From NCBI RefSeq assembly GCF_018130245.1, contig NZ_JAFCKP010000001.1, positions 496,001-560,000 on the forward strand: a DNA stretch of 64,000 bases, given 5' to 3'. Positions 1 through 8,666 of this stretch are shown in pieces. This DNA is from Bradyrhizobium sp. SZCCT0231. Lineage in GTDB: Bacteria > Pseudomonadota > Alphaproteobacteria > Rhizobiales > Xanthobacteraceae. The translations under genes were made by a program, and so were the position numbers. Position 1 is the first letter of the stretch. Every line of letters starts with the position of its first letter. Below the pieces are notes generated by a model. It ran no database searches. It was given only the letters and a program-made list of their open reading frames with translations, and was not told the origin of the DNA.

Positions 1-85
1 CTTGCCATCAGAGCAATCCGTTCCGGTCGCCCGCCCAGTGCTGTCCGGGATCGGTGCGATTCTGCCGTCAGAATGAAGGAATACA

Positions 86-319
86 ATGCGTAAGCTTCTC
101 GTCGCTCTCACCCTGCTGTCGGCATCCCTTTCGACGGCGGCGTTCGCCCAGCAAGGGCGCGGCACGGACGCCGAGCAGAAGGCCTGCACGCGCGATGTGC
201 AGAAGTTCTGCCGCCCGGTCATCGATCAGGGCGATTTCACCATCCTGGCCTGCCTGAAGGAGAACCGGACCAAGATCTCGCAGGCCTGCGATCAGGTCCT
301 GAAGAACCACAACCAGTAA
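86..319 (+). CDS. Small secreted cysteine-rich repeat protein
   Basis: A 77-residue protein that starts with a clear Sec signal peptide (MRKLL, hydrophobic core, AFA-Q cleavage at about residue 21). The mature part has four cysteines in the pattern C-x5-6-D-x3-4-F-C ... A-C-L-K ... A-C-D, which resembles the cysteine-rich (GLG1-like) repeat also found in small bacterial periplasmic proteins. Two disulfides are likely. A good ribosome site (AAGGAA) lies 5 bases before the ATG, and a strong terminator follows at once, so it is probably a single-gene transcript. Its role is unknown and nothing ties it to the hopanoid genes downstream. Confidence 0.8.
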   Translation: MRKLLVALTLLSASLSTAAFAQQGRGTDAEQKACTRDVQKFCRPVIDQGDFTILACLKENRTKISQACDQVLKNHNQ

Positions 320-339
320 GCTCGGCCATTGGCCCACCC

Positions 340-363
340 AAGGCGGCCTCGGGGCCGCCTTTT
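340..363 (+). terminator. Rho-independent terminator after the Cys-rich gene
   Basis: A perfect 9-bp stem (AAGGCGGCC / GGCCGCCTT) with a TCGG loop and a short T run. It separates the small secreted protein from the hopanoid operon, so hpnC needs its own promoter in 364-512. I cannot place that promoter with confidence. Confidence 0.8.
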
Positions 364-512
364 CGGGCCCGATCCGCAGAGGGCAGCCATCGACAGACAG
401 GATTGGTTTTGCGGCCGTATTCCCCTATATGGGGGCCGCGGCGGCATCGCCGGCATGAGCCCGCGCGAGCGAAAAAGCCCTTCCTGTCCAAACGATTGTT
501 AATCAGCCCTCG

Positions 513-1397
513 ATGACCTCTGCGAGCGAATTGCGATCCGGCAAGGGTGACCGCGACGAGAATTTTCCCGTCGCGTCCTGGATCATTCATCCGCGTCATC
601 GCGCCTTGATCCTGGCCTATTACAACTTCGTCCGTACCGCCGACGACATCGCCGACCATGCGACGCTGCCGCCCGACCAGAAGCTGGCTTACCTCGATCT
701 GCTCGAGGCGGAACTGCTCGGCAGGGGCGACACCCAGGCCGAGGCCGTCACCCTGCGCCGCGCGCTGGCCGAGCGCGGCATGGCTCCGCGCCACGCGCTC
801 GACGTGCTCATCGCCTTCCGCATGGACGTGACCAAGCTGCGCTACGAGACCTGGGACGAGGTCATCCACTATTGCCGCTATTCCGCGATGCCGGTCGGCC
901 GCTTCATGCTCGACGTTCACGGCGAGAGCACCTCGACCTGGGCCGCGTCGGACGCGCTCTGCGCAGGCCTGCAGATCAACAATCACCTGCAGGATTGCGG
1001 CAAGGATTTCCGCGAGCTCAACCGTGTCTATCTGCCGCGCGATGCGCTGGCCGCAAGCGGCGCCTCGGTCGAGCAGCTTGGCCTCGCCCAATCGCCGCCG
1101 GCGATGCTGGCCTGCCTGCAGTCGCTCGCCGCGCGCAACGAGGCGCTGCTCGACGAGGGCAGGTCGCTGAGCGCACAAATCCGGGATTTCCGCCTCGGCG
1201 TCGACGTTTCCGTCATCCAGGCCTATGCCGACCGCATCGTGCGCCTGCTCAAGGTGCGCGACCCCCTGCGCGAGCGCGTGCATCTGAACAAGTTCGAGCT
1301 TCTCACCTTCAGCCTCGCCGGCATGATCGGCGAAGTCGGCCGCCGCGCGATCGGACGCAAGGCCATTTCCAGACCGGGGACTGCACATGACGCTTGA
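513..1397 (+). CDS. hpnC: Hydroxysqualene synthase HpnC
   Basis: A 294-residue squalene/phytoene-synthase-fold protein. It keeps two Asp-rich Mg-diphosphate motifs: DDIAD near residue 47 and the region NHLQDCGKDF near residue 160. In the three-enzyme squalene route known from Rhodopseudomonas and Zymomonas, HpnC turns presqualene diphosphate into hydroxysqualene. It is first in the hpnCDE-shc-hpnG operon and its 3' end overlaps hpnD by 11 bases, which suggests translational coupling. No strong ribosome site precedes the chosen ATG. HpnC and HpnD are paralogues; the gene order and the NHLQDCGKD motif support HpnC here. Confidence 0.93.
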   Translation: MTSASELRSGKGDRDENFPVASWIIHPRHRALILAYYNFVRTADDIADHATLPPDQKLAYLDLLEAELLGRGDTQAEAVTLRRALAERGMAPRHALDVLIAFRMDVTKLRYETWDEVIHYCRYSAMPVGRFMLDVHGESTSTWAASDALCAGLQINNHLQDCGKDFRELNRVYLPRDALAASGASVEQLGLAQSPPAMLACLQSLAARNEALLDEGRSLSAQIRDFRLGVDVSVIQAYADRIVRLLKVRDPLRERVHLNKFELLTFSLAGMIGEVGRRAIGRKAISRPGTAHDA

Positions 1398-2226
1398 GGC
1401 GACCACGCCCGGCGCCAGTTATGGCTCGACCGCATCCGGCAGCTCGTTCTATGCCGCGATGCGCATCCTGCCGCACGACCAGCGCGAGGCGATGTTCCAG
1501 ATCTACAGCTTCTGCCGCCAGGTCGACGACATCGCCGATTCCGACGGCCCGCGCGAGGAGCGGCTTGCCGCGCTCCAGCAATGGCGCAATGACATCGACG
1601 CGCTCTATCAGGGCAATCCGCCGCCGCGGCTGAAGGACTACGTCGCCTCGGTGAAGACCTTCGGGCTCAAGCGGGCGGATTTCCTCGCCATCGTCGACGG
1701 CATGGAGATGGACGTGCCGCATGACATCCGCGCGCCCGACATGGCGACGCTGGATCTGTATTGCGACCGCGTCGCCAGCGCCGTGGGACGGCTGTCGGTG
1801 CGGGTGTTCGGCATGCCCGAGGAAGACGGCATCCAGCTCGCCCATCATCTCGGCCGCGCGCTTCAGCTCACCAACATCCTGCGCGACATCGACGAGGACG
1901 CCGGCCTCGGCCGGCTCTACTTGCCGCGCGAGGCGCTGCTGCATGCCGGCATCACCTCCAACGATCCGAACCGCGTGATCGCCGAGCGCGCGCTGCCGAA
2001 GGTCTGTCTGCCGCTGGCGCAGCGCGCCAAGGTGCATTTCGAGAAGTCGGACGAGATCATGAATCGCAACAAGCGCCGCGCCGTGCGCGCGCCGCGGATC
2101 ATGTCGAAATACTATCATTCCATTCTGGACCTCCTGATCGCGCGCGGTTTCACCGCGCCGCGCGAGCCGGTGCGTGTGTCGAAGATCACACGCATCCTGA
2201 TCCTGCTCCGTTACGCTTTCATCTGA
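1387..2226 (+). CDS. hpnD: Presqualene diphosphate synthase HpnD
   Basis: A 279-residue member of the squalene/phytoene synthase family. It carries CRQVDDIAD at about residue 40 and LTNILRDIDEDAGLGRLYLP at about residues 160-180, the two Asp-rich motifs that hold the farnesyl diphosphate and Mg. It joins two farnesyl diphosphates into presqualene diphosphate, which HpnC then uses. The ATG lies inside the end of hpnC, and the stop overlaps the hpnE start as ATGA, so the three genes are probably translated together. Confidence 0.94.
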   Translation: MTLEATTPGASYGSTASGSSFYAAMRILPHDQREAMFQIYSFCRQVDDIADSDGPREERLAALQQWRNDIDALYQGNPPPRLKDYVASVKTFGLKRADFLAIVDGMEMDVPHDIRAPDMATLDLYCDRVASAVGRLSVRVFGMPEEDGIQLAHHLGRALQLTNILRDIDEDAGLGRLYLPREALLHAGITSNDPNRVIAERALPKVCLPLAQRAKVHFEKSDEIMNRNKRRAVRAPRIMSKYYHSILDLLIARGFTAPREPVRVSKITRILILLRYAFI

Positions 2227-3482
2227 TGCAACACACAGCTCACATCATCGGCGCTGGAATTTCCGGCCTCTCTGCCGCCGTGCGGCTCGCCAATGCCGGC
2301 TTCAAGGTCGCCGTGCACGAGGCGACGCACCAGGCCGGCGGCCGCTGCCGGTCCTATTTCGACGGCGCCACCAATCTCACCATCGACAACGGCAATCATC
2401 TGCTGCTGTCGGGCAACAGCCACGCGCGCGCCTATGCGCGCACGATCGGCACCGAGGCGGGCCTGGTCGGCCCTGAGCGGGCGCAGTTTCCCTTCGTCGA
2501 TATCAAGACCGGGCAGCGCTGGCAGATCGATCTCGGCGATGGACGATGGCCGACCTGGGTGCTCGACGAAAGCCGCCGCGTGCCCGAGACCGGCCTCACC
2601 GACTATCTGAAGCTGGCGCCGCTGGTCTGGGCGTCGGAGGAGACGCTGGTCGGCAAGTCCATTCCGACCGAGGGCATCCTCTATCAGCGCCTGGTGCAGC
2701 CGCTGCTGCTGGCCGCGCTCAACGTCGATCCGCCCGAGGGCTCGGCCGGGCTCGCCGGTGCGATCGTGCGCGAGACGCTGCTCGCGGGCGGGCAGGCCTG
2801 CCGTCCGCTGATCGCGCGCGACGGCCTCAGCGCGGTTCTCATTGAGCCGGCGGTGAAGTTCTTGCAGGAGCGTGGCCACAGCGTTCAGCTCGGCCATGAG
2901 CTGCGTTCGTTCGCAAGCACCGACGGCAAGGTGACCGCGCTGAATTTCGGCGGCGAGGATGTCATCCAGCTTGGCGAAGGCGATGTCATCGTGATGGCGG
3001 TGCCGCCGCGTGCGGCCTCCAGCCTGCTGCCGGGCCTGAAGACGCCGACCGAATTCCGCGCCATCGTCAACGCGCATTTCCGCTTTGAGCCGCCGCCGGG
3101 CTCGGCGCCGATCCTCGGCGTGATCGGCGGCGTCGTGGAATGGCTGTTCGCGTTTCCGAACCGGCTCTCTGTGACCATCAGCAACGGCGACCGCCTCGTC
3201 GAGATGCCGCGCGAGGAGCTCGCGCAGGCGATCTGGGACGACGTCTGCAAGGCGGGCGGTGTCTCCGGCGAGCTGCCGCCCTGGCAGATCGTGCGCGAGC
3301 GGCGCGCCACATTTGCGGCGACGCCGGCCCAGAATGCCCTGCGCCCAGGGCCGGTCACTGCGCTGAAAAACCTGTTCCTCGCCGGTGACTGGACTGCTAC
3401 GGGATTGCCGGCAACCATCGAAGGATCGGTCCGGTCCGGTGATCGCGCCGCCGATCTGGTTCTGGCCGCCAAAGGATCCTGA
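2226..3482 (+). CDS. hpnE: Hydroxysqualene dehydroxylase HpnE (FAD)
   Basis: A 418-residue flavin amine-oxidase/phytoene-desaturase-like enzyme. The N-terminal GxGxxG Rossmann motif is IIGAGISGLSAA, followed by an acidic residue ending strand 2 (VHEA). The C-terminal FAD motif is LFLAGDWTATGLPATIEGS. It reductively removes the hydroxyl of hydroxysqualene to give squalene, the last step before Shc. The frame stays open far upstream through hpnD, but the ATG at 2226 is chosen because it makes the 1-base TGATG junction with hpnD and begins directly at the FAD motif. Confidence 0.93.
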   Translation: MQHTAHIIGAGISGLSAAVRLANAGFKVAVHEATHQAGGRCRSYFDGATNLTIDNGNHLLLSGNSHARAYARTIGTEAGLVGPERAQFPFVDIKTGQRWQIDLGDGRWPTWVLDESRRVPETGLTDYLKLAPLVWASEETLVGKSIPTEGILYQRLVQPLLLAALNVDPPEGSAGLAGAIVRETLLAGGQACRPLIARDGLSAVLIEPAVKFLQERGHSVQLGHELRSFASTDGKVTALNFGGEDVIQLGEGDVIVMAVPPRAASSLLPGLKTPTEFRAIVNAHFRFEPPPGSAPILGVIGGVVEWLFAFPNRLSVTISNGDRLVEMPREELAQAIWDDVCKAGGVSGELPPWQIVRERRATFAATPAQNALRPGPVTALKNLFLAGDWTATGLPATIEGSVRSGDRAADLVLAAKGS

Positions 3483-3547
3483 AAGGCGGCCCTGACGGGC
3501 AAATCTCCCGGTCAACTTTCAATCGACTATCGGAGCAATCGAGCGAC

Positions 3548-5500
3548 ATGGATTCCGTGAACGCGACCAGCCGCGAGACCCTGGAATCGAGCATTGAGTC
3601 GGCCACCCAGGGCATTCTCGGCTTCCAGCAGTCCGACGGCCATTGGGTGTTCGAGCTCGAGGCCGACTGCACGATTCCGGCCGAGTACATCCTGCTGCGC
3701 CACTATCTCGCAGAGCCGGTCGACACCGTGCTCGAGGCCAAGATCGGCAACTACCTGCGCCGCGTTCAAGGCGCTCATGGCGGCTGGCCGCTGGTGCACG
3801 ACGGCGAGTTCGACATGAGCGCCAGCGTGAAGGCGTACTTCGCGCTGAAGATGATCGGCGACTCCGTCGACGCACCGCACATGGTGCGCGCGCGCGAGGC
3901 CATTCATGCCCGCGGCGGTGCGATCAACAGCAACGTCTTCACCCGCTTCCTGCTGGCGACGTTCGGCGTCGTGACCTGGCGCGCGGTGCCGGTGCTGCCG
4001 ATCGAGATCGTGCTGCTGCCGTTCTGGTCGCCGTTCCACCTCAACAAGATCTCCTACTGGGCGCGCACCACCATGGTGCCGCTGATGGTGATCGCCGCGC
4101 TGAAGCCGCGCGCGAGGAATCCGAAGGGCGTCGGCATCGACGAATTGTTCCTGCAGGATCCGCGCTCGATCGGCATGACCGCGAAGGCGCCGCATCAGAG
4201 CATGGCCTGGTTCCTGCTTTTTCGTTCGCTCGATGCGATCCTGCGCGTGATCGAGCCGCTGTTTCCGAAGAGCCTGCGCAAGCGCGCGATCGACGCCGCG
4301 CTCGCTTTCATCGAGGAGCGGCTCAACGGCGAGGACGGAATGGGCGCGATCTATCCGCCCATGGCCAACATCGTCATGATGTACGACGCGCTCGGCAAGG
4401 ACGAGAACTTCCCGCCGCGCGCGATCACGCGCCGGGGCATCGACAAGCTGCTGGTGATCGGCGACGACGAGGCCTATTGCCAGCCCTGCGTCTCGCCGGT
4501 GTGGGACACGACGCTGACCGCGCACGCGCTGCTGGAAGCCGGCGGCGACAAGGCGGTGCCGGCGGCCAGGCAGGGCCTCGACTGGCTGATCCCGAAGCAG
4601 GAGCTCGAGGTGAAGGGCGACTGGGCGGCGAAGCGGCCCGACGTCCGCCCCGGCGGCTGGGCCTTCCAGTACAACAACGCGCATTACCCCGATCTCGACG
4701 ACACCGCGGTCGTGGTGATGTCGATGGACCGCATGCGCCGGGAGCACGGCGTCGCCGGCTATGATGCCGCGATCGCCCGCGGCCGGGAGTGGATCGAGGG
4801 CATGCAGAGCGACGACGGCGGCTGGGCCGCCTTCGACGTCAACAACCTCGAATATTACCTGAACAACATCCCGTTCTCGGACCACGGCGCGCTGCTCGAT
4901 CCGCCGACCGAGGACGTCACCGCGCGCTGCATCTCGATGCTGGCCCAGCTCGGCGAGACCGAGAAGAGCAGCAAGCACGTCGCCGACGGCGTTGCCTACC
5001 TGCGGAAGACCCAGCACCCGGAGGGGTCCTGGTACGGCCGCTGGGGCATGAACTTCATCTATGGAACCTGGTCGGTGCTGTGCGCCCTCAACATGGCGGG
5101 CGTCGGCCACAAGGACCCCATGATCCGGAAGGCCGCCGCCTGGCTGACCTCGATCCAGAACGAGGACGGCGGCTGGGGCGAGGACGCCGTCAGCTACCGG
5201 CTCGACTACCGGGGATGGGAGGCGGCCCCCTCGACCGCCTCGCAAACGGCATGGGCCTTGCTTGCCCTGATGGCGGCAGGCGAGGTTGATCACCCGGCCG
5301 TCGCCCGCGGGGTGGAGTACCTGATTGCAACACAAGACAAAAAAGGACTGTGGGACGAGCAGCGGTACACCGCCACAGGCTTCCCCCGCGTGTTCTATCT
5401 ACGGTATCATGGTTACCCGAAGTTCTTTCCGCTGTGGGCATTGGCGCGGTATCGGAACTTGCGGAACACCAACAGCAGGGTGGTAGGGGTCGGAATGTGA
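3548..5500 (+). CDS. shc: Squalene-hopene cyclase
   Basis: A 650-residue squalene-hopene cyclase (also called HpnF), the usual length. The catalytic DxDD acid motif is D382-L-D384-D385-T-A. Several QW repeats are visible, for example DGGWxxF near residue 420 and EDGGWGED near residue 540. It cyclises squalene to hopene and diplopterol at the inner membrane. A 65-base gap follows hpnE, and its stop overlaps the GTG start of hpnG as GTGA, so it is mid-operon. This is the committed enzyme of the cluster. Confidence 0.97.
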   Translation: MDSVNATSRETLESSIESATQGILGFQQSDGHWVFELEADCTIPAEYILLRHYLAEPVDTVLEAKIGNYLRRVQGAHGGWPLVHDGEFDMSASVKAYFALKMIGDSVDAPHMVRAREAIHARGGAINSNVFTRFLLATFGVVTWRAVPVLPIEIVLLPFWSPFHLNKISYWARTTMVPLMVIAALKPRARNPKGVGIDELFLQDPRSIGMTAKAPHQSMAWFLLFRSLDAILRVIEPLFPKSLRKRAIDAALAFIEERLNGEDGMGAIYPPMANIVMMYDALGKDENFPPRAITRRGIDKLLVIGDDEAYCQPCVSPVWDTTLTAHALLEAGGDKAVPAARQGLDWLIPKQELEVKGDWAAKRPDVRPGGWAFQYNNAHYPDLDDTAVVVMSMDRMRREHGVAGYDAAIARGREWIEGMQSDDGGWAAFDVNNLEYYLNNIPFSDHGALLDPPTEDVTARCISMLAQLGETEKSSKHVADGVAYLRKTQHPEGSWYGRWGMNFIYGTWSVLCALNMAGVGHKDPMIRKAAAWLTSIQNEDGGWGEDAVSYRLDYRGWEAAPSTASQTAWALLALMAAGEVDHPAVARGVEYLIATQDKKGLWDEQRYTATGFPRVFYLRYHGYPKFFPLWALARYRNLRNTNSRVVGVGM

Positions 5501-6246
5501 CTTTGGGGACGGGGGGCTATTTTACCGCGGGTCAGGCCATCGACCCGCGGCCGATACTGATCGTGACCGGACTGGTTCAGGAGGCCCGCATCGCGGCCGG
5601 GCCTGGAATGGCGGTCATCTGTTCATCCAGCAGCCCGACCCAGTTGCGGGCGCTTCTGACGGTGGTGGACCCTGACACGATTCGCGGCGTGATCTCGTTC
5701 GGCGTGGCCGGCGGGCTCGACCCGACCCTGCGGTCCGGCGACGTCGTGCTGGCGACCGAGGTGCTGTCCGGCGATGCCCGCTGGGCCGCCGGGCTGTCGC
5801 TCGGCGACGACCTGATCGAGCGCCTGACCTCGGGCCGCCGCCGCGTCGTACGCGGCAGCCTCGCCGGCGCCGAGGAGGTGGTCACGAAGCGCTCCTGCAA
5901 GGCGGCGCTGCACTCCGAAACCGGAGCTTCTGCCGTCGACATGGAAAGCCACATCGCGGCGGCCTACGCCGCCGAGGCCGGGCTGCCCTTTGCCGCGGTC
6001 CGCGTCATCAGCGATCCCGCCCATCGCGCGCTGCCCGCGCTCGCCCGCGCCGCGATCAAGCCGAACGGCCAGATCGACCTCGCCGCCGTGCTGCGCGGCA
6101 TCGTCCGCAATCCCGCAACGCTGCATGCGCTGGTCTCGACCGGCATCGACTTCAACCGCGCGCTGCGGAGCTTGCGTGGCTGCCGGGATTTTCTGATCGG
6201 GACGGAACTCATCGAGAGCGAGGCGCTGGTGTCGAAGGCGGCCTGA
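5497..6246 (+). CDS. hpnG: Hopanoid nucleoside phosphorylase HpnG
   Basis: A 249-residue member of the purine/uridine phosphorylase (MTAN-like) superfamily. It has the glycine-rich phosphate region ISFGVAGGLDPTLRSGDVVLATEV and the MES motif (AVDMESHIAAAYAAEAGLPFAAVRVISD) that binds the nucleoside. It removes adenine from adenosylhopane to give ribosylhopane, following HpnH. I choose the GTG at 5497, not an earlier in-frame start inside shc, because it forms the 4-base GTGA overlap typical of this operon and leaves a normal-length protein. A strong terminator follows at 6271. Confidence 0.9.
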   Translation: MTLGTGGYFTAGQAIDPRPILIVTGLVQEARIAAGPGMAVICSSSSPTQLRALLTVVDPDTIRGVISFGVAGGLDPTLRSGDVVLATEVLSGDARWAAGLSLGDDLIERLTSGRRRVVRGSLAGAEEVVTKRSCKAALHSETGASAVDMESHIAAAYAAEAGLPFAAVRVISDPAHRALPALARAAIKPNGQIDLAAVLRGIVRNPATLHALVSTGIDFNRALRSLRGCRDFLIGTELIESEALVSKAA

Positions 6247-6270
6247 GTGGTTTTGCTCTGACGAAAGAAG

Positions 6271-6298
6271 AGGCCCGGTCGCGCGACCGGGCCTTTTT
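6271..6298 (+). terminator. Terminator of the hpnCDE-shc-hpnG operon
   Basis: A 10-bp perfect GC-rich stem (AGGCCCGGTC / GACCGGGCCT) with a GCGC loop, then five T residues, 24 bases after the hpnG stop. It closes the plus-strand hopanoid operon and insulates the minus-strand vapBC genes. Confidence 0.92.
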
Positions 6299-6352
6299 CG
6301 TGGGGGCGTGGGGCCAGCTTCGTACGGACTGTCACCGCATCGCCTGCGTGCA

Positions 6353-6760
6353 TCAATCCCTGGTCCAGTCCTCCAGCCGCAATCCGGCAATGCGCTGGAA
6401 TTCGGCGGTGTTGTTGCTGACAAGCGGTAGGCCGCGCGCCATCGCTTGACCGGCGATCAGGATGTCATAGGGACCGATCGGTGTGCCGCGCCGCGCAAGC
6501 TCCGCCCGGATCTCGCCGGCGGCTCGCGCGTCCTGTCGATCGAGGTCGAGGATGTCGAGGTCGGCAAAGAGAAGGCGAAGCGTTTCCAGGTTGAACTCGA
6601 CCTTTTGGCTGCGATAGGCGCCGAAGTAGAGCTCGTGGGCAACGATGGACGAGATCGCGAGCGCGCCGGGCTCGGTGGATTCAACCCGGCGCAGGAGAGG
6701 CTCCGAGCGACGTGTGACCAGTGCGATGACGGCGTTTGTGTCGAGAAGCCATTTCCTCAT
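6353..6760 (-). CDS. vapC: PIN-domain toxin, VapC family
   Basis: A 135-residue PIN-domain ribonuclease. The Mg-binding acidic residues are visible: D7 in LLDTN, E43 in AHELYFGA, D99 in GPYDILIA, and the C-terminal SNNTAEF block. VapC toxins cleave tRNA or rRNA when freed from their antitoxin. It overlaps the vapB antitoxin by 4 bases (ATGA), the normal antitoxin-first order. The module sits between hpnG and hpnH, within the hopanoid locus, and has no evident metabolic link to it. Confidence 0.92.
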   Translation of the reverse strand: MRKWLLDTNAVIALVTRRSEPLLRRVESTEPGALAISSIVAHELYFGAYRSQKVEFNLETLRLLFADLDILDLDRQDARAAGEIRAELARRGTPIGPYDILIAGQAMARGLPLVSNNTAEFQRIAGLRLEDWTRD

Positions 6761-7017
6761 CGCATCGCCTGATCGAGATCGGGGCGCACCTGCTCTTCGG
6801 GCTGCTCCCGGCCCTCGGCCATGAAGTCCGGGCTGAAGCCGCGCGCGATGGCCGCGCGAAGCGACGCCCAGGGGCCGGCGGCGTTCCGCCTCGGGCGCAG
6901 GATCACGGCGTCGCCTTCGCGCGAGACCTCCACTTCGTCGACCGAGAAACGAAAATCCTTCGGCAGCCGGACGGCTTGAGAGTTGCCGGACTGGAACACC
7001 TTGGCGATGTGGGGCAT
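6757..7017 (-). CDS. vapB: Antitoxin, VapB family (AbrB-like DNA-binding)
   Basis: An 86-residue antitoxin. Its N-terminal swapped-hairpin AbrB/MazE-type DNA-binding domain reads AKVFQSGNSQAVRLPKDFRF, and a flexible acidic tail is expected to wrap VapC. I start at the ATG at 7017, since the alternative seven codons upstream would run into the operator-like palindrome. The gene is 4 bases into vapC. Such antitoxins usually repress their own promoter together with the toxin. Confidence 0.9.
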   Translation of the reverse strand: MPHIAKVFQSGNSQAVRLPKDFRFSVDEVEVSREGDAVILRPRRNAAGPWASLRAAIARGFSPDFMAEGREQPEEQVRPDLDQAMR

Positions 7018-7032
7018 GGTGGCCTCATGTGG

Positions 7033-7046
7033 ATACATTTGTGTAT
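7033..7046. promoter_or_regulatory. Candidate VapB operator palindrome
   Basis: A perfect inverted repeat ATACA-TTTG-TGTAT lies 16 bases upstream of the vapB start, in an AT-rich patch that stands out from the GC-rich surroundings. Position and symmetry fit an autoregulatory operator overlapping the vapBC promoter. This is inference; binding is not shown by sequence alone. Confidence 0.5.
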
Positions 7047-7322
7047 ATACGCCTCCAGCTTGGTCCGTACAAGGTCTCCTTCATTCCGCGCCCCCGCACC
7101 GCAGATGCCGCGATCCTTGCTGGTTTGCTGCTGATTTGCTCGACGCGGCAATGGCTTGACGGAGCCGGCCCTGTGCCGGCCAGCACCCGTGGTTCTACTG
7201 TGCATGGGGTTGTTTTTCATTTTTTGTAGGAGGGCTCCCGAGCGGGCGAGGCGAGGAGGGCAGGGAAGCGTGGGCCCGCGGATCGGCTCTGGTCCACCCC
7301 GGAGCACTCGCGCCGAACAAAC

Positions 7323-7359
7323 AAAAGGCCCGGTCGCCATGAGCGACCGGGGCCTTTTT
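7323..7359. terminator. Bidirectional terminator between vapBC and hpnH
   Basis: A long hairpin (AAAAGGCCCGGTCGC / GCGACCGGGGCCTTTTT, one bulged G, 5-base loop) flanked by A-run and T-run, so it can act in both directions. It lies about 110 bases beyond the hpnH stop. The rest of the 7047-7470 gap holds the 7374-7459 repeat and no gene that I can see. Confidence 0.8.
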
Positions 7360-7373
7360 CCATTTTGGTGTCC

Positions 7374-7459
7374 GTAGCCCGGATGGAGCGAAGCGTAATC
7401 CGGGGCCTTGCTACGCGGAGAGACCATCCCGGATTTCGCTTGCGCTCCATCCGGGCTAC
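7374..7459. repeat. Palindromic repeat, GTAGCCCGGATGGAGCG type
   Basis: An 86-bp element with perfect 17-bp terminal inverted repeats, GTAGCCCGGATGGAGCG and its complement, and further pairing inside. It lies just after the hpnH stop. It encodes nothing and matches a class of short palindromes I know from Bradyrhizobium intergenic regions. Confidence 0.75.
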
Positions 7460-7470
7460 CGGCTCTGCGC

Positions 7471-8631
7471 TTACGCCGCCGTCGAAGCCTTCTGCGCGGC
7501 CTTCTCCTGCGCAGCCGCAGCCTCGTCCTTGCGGATCTCGGAGAGCTTCTTCTGGACCTGCTCGGAGAAGATGTACTGCGCCGGGCGCTGCTTGCTCATG
7601 TCGATCTCCGGCGCCATGGGACCGGAGGTCTTGATGCCGCGCAGCGACACCCACATCGCCTTCAGCGGGTTGTTGAGCGCTGCGGTCGCAGCCGTCGGCT
7701 CGTAGCCGCAATGGGCCATACAGTCGGCGCACTTCTCGTAACGGCCGGTGCCGTAGGTCTCCCAGTCGGTGGTGTCCATCAGCTCCTTGAAGGTCTTTGC
7801 GTAGCCTTCACCGAGCAGGTAGCAGGGCTTCTGCCAACCAAAAATGTTGCGCGCGGGCATGCCCCACGGCGTGCACTCGTATTCCTGGTTGCCGGCGAGG
7901 AAGTCCAGGAACAGGCCGGAATGCATGAAATTCCACTTCTTGCCCTTGCCCATCGCGAAGACGTCGCGGAACAGCTTCTTGGTCTTGGTGCGGTTGAGGA
8001 AGTGCTCCTGGTCCGGCGCGCGCTCATAGGCGTAGCCCGGCGACATCGAGACGCCGACGCCGAGCTCGACGGTGAGGTCCAGGAACTTCGCGATCTCCTC
8101 GGCCGGGTGGCCGTCGAAGATGGTGGCGTTGACGTTGACGGTGAAGCCACGCGCCTTGGCCGCCTTGATCGCGGAGACGGCGCGGTCGAACACGCCCTTC
8201 TGCGACACTGCCTTGTCGTGGTGGTCCTTCAGGCCGTCGAGATGCACCGAGAAGAACAGGTAGGGGGAGGGCTCGAACAGGTCGAGCTTCTTCTCGAGCA
8301 GCAGCGCGTTGGTGCAGAGCGAGACGAACTTCTTGCGCGCGACGAGGCCGCGCACGATCTCGCCGATCTCCTTGTGGATCAGCGGCTCGCCGCCGGGAAT
8401 GGCGACCATCGGCGCGCCGCACTCGTCGGCCGCGTCCCAGCACTCCTGCGCCGTCATGCGGCGGTTGAGGATCGCATCGGGATAATCGATCTTGCCGCAG
8501 CCGACGCAGGCGAGGTTGCAGCGGAACAGCGGCTCCAGCATCAGCACGAGCGGATAGCGCTTGCGGCCAAGCAGTTTCTGCTTGAGCAAATAGCCGCCGA
8601 TACGCATTTCCTTGAAGAACGGGATAGCCAT
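7471..8631 (-). CDS. hpnH: Adenosylhopane synthase HpnH (radical SAM)
   Basis: A 386-residue radical SAM enzyme. The 4Fe-4S binding motif is C38-N-L-A-C42-V-G-C45 (CxxxCxxC), followed by the SAM-binding GGEP motif (IPGGEPLIHKE). A C-terminal Cys-rich block (CADCMAHCGYEP) belongs to the usual HpnH tail domain. It joins the 5'-deoxyadenosyl group to hopene, the first step of C35 hopanoid side-chain synthesis; HpnG acts next. It lies 35 bases after ispH on the same strand, so they are probably co-transcribed. The last 25 residues are an Ala/Lys-rich tail. Confidence 0.95.
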   Translation of the reverse strand: MAIPFFKEMRIGGYLLKQKLLGRKRYPLVLMLEPLFRCNLACVGCGKIDYPDAILNRRMTAQECWDAADECGAPMVAIPGGEPLIHKEIGEIVRGLVARKKFVSLCTNALLLEKKLDLFEPSPYLFFSVHLDGLKDHHDKAVSQKGVFDRAVSAIKAAKARGFTVNVNATIFDGHPAEEIAKFLDLTVELGVGVSMSPGYAYERAPDQEHFLNRTKTKKLFRDVFAMGKGKKWNFMHSGLFLDFLAGNQEYECTPWGMPARNIFGWQKPCYLLGEGYAKTFKELMDTTDWETYGTGRYEKCADCMAHCGYEPTAATAALNNPLKAMWVSLRGIKTSGPMAPEIDMSKQRPAQYIFSEQVQKKLSEIRKDEAAAAQEKAAQKASTAA

Positions 8632-8666
8632 TACAAGTTTCTTTCTGGGCTTGGAATTCGGGTGGG

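Noticed and set aside
1761-2225. Open frame upstream of hpnE continuing through hpnD
   Set aside because: It is the hpnE frame read backward into hpnD. The family N terminus begins at the ATG at 2226, and the 1-base overlap is typical of this operon.
3527-5335. Long minus-strand open frame opposite shc
   Set aside because: It lies fully antisense to a clear squalene-hopene cyclase, is rich in Arg/His/Gly and matches no family. Such frames are common in GC-rich DNA.
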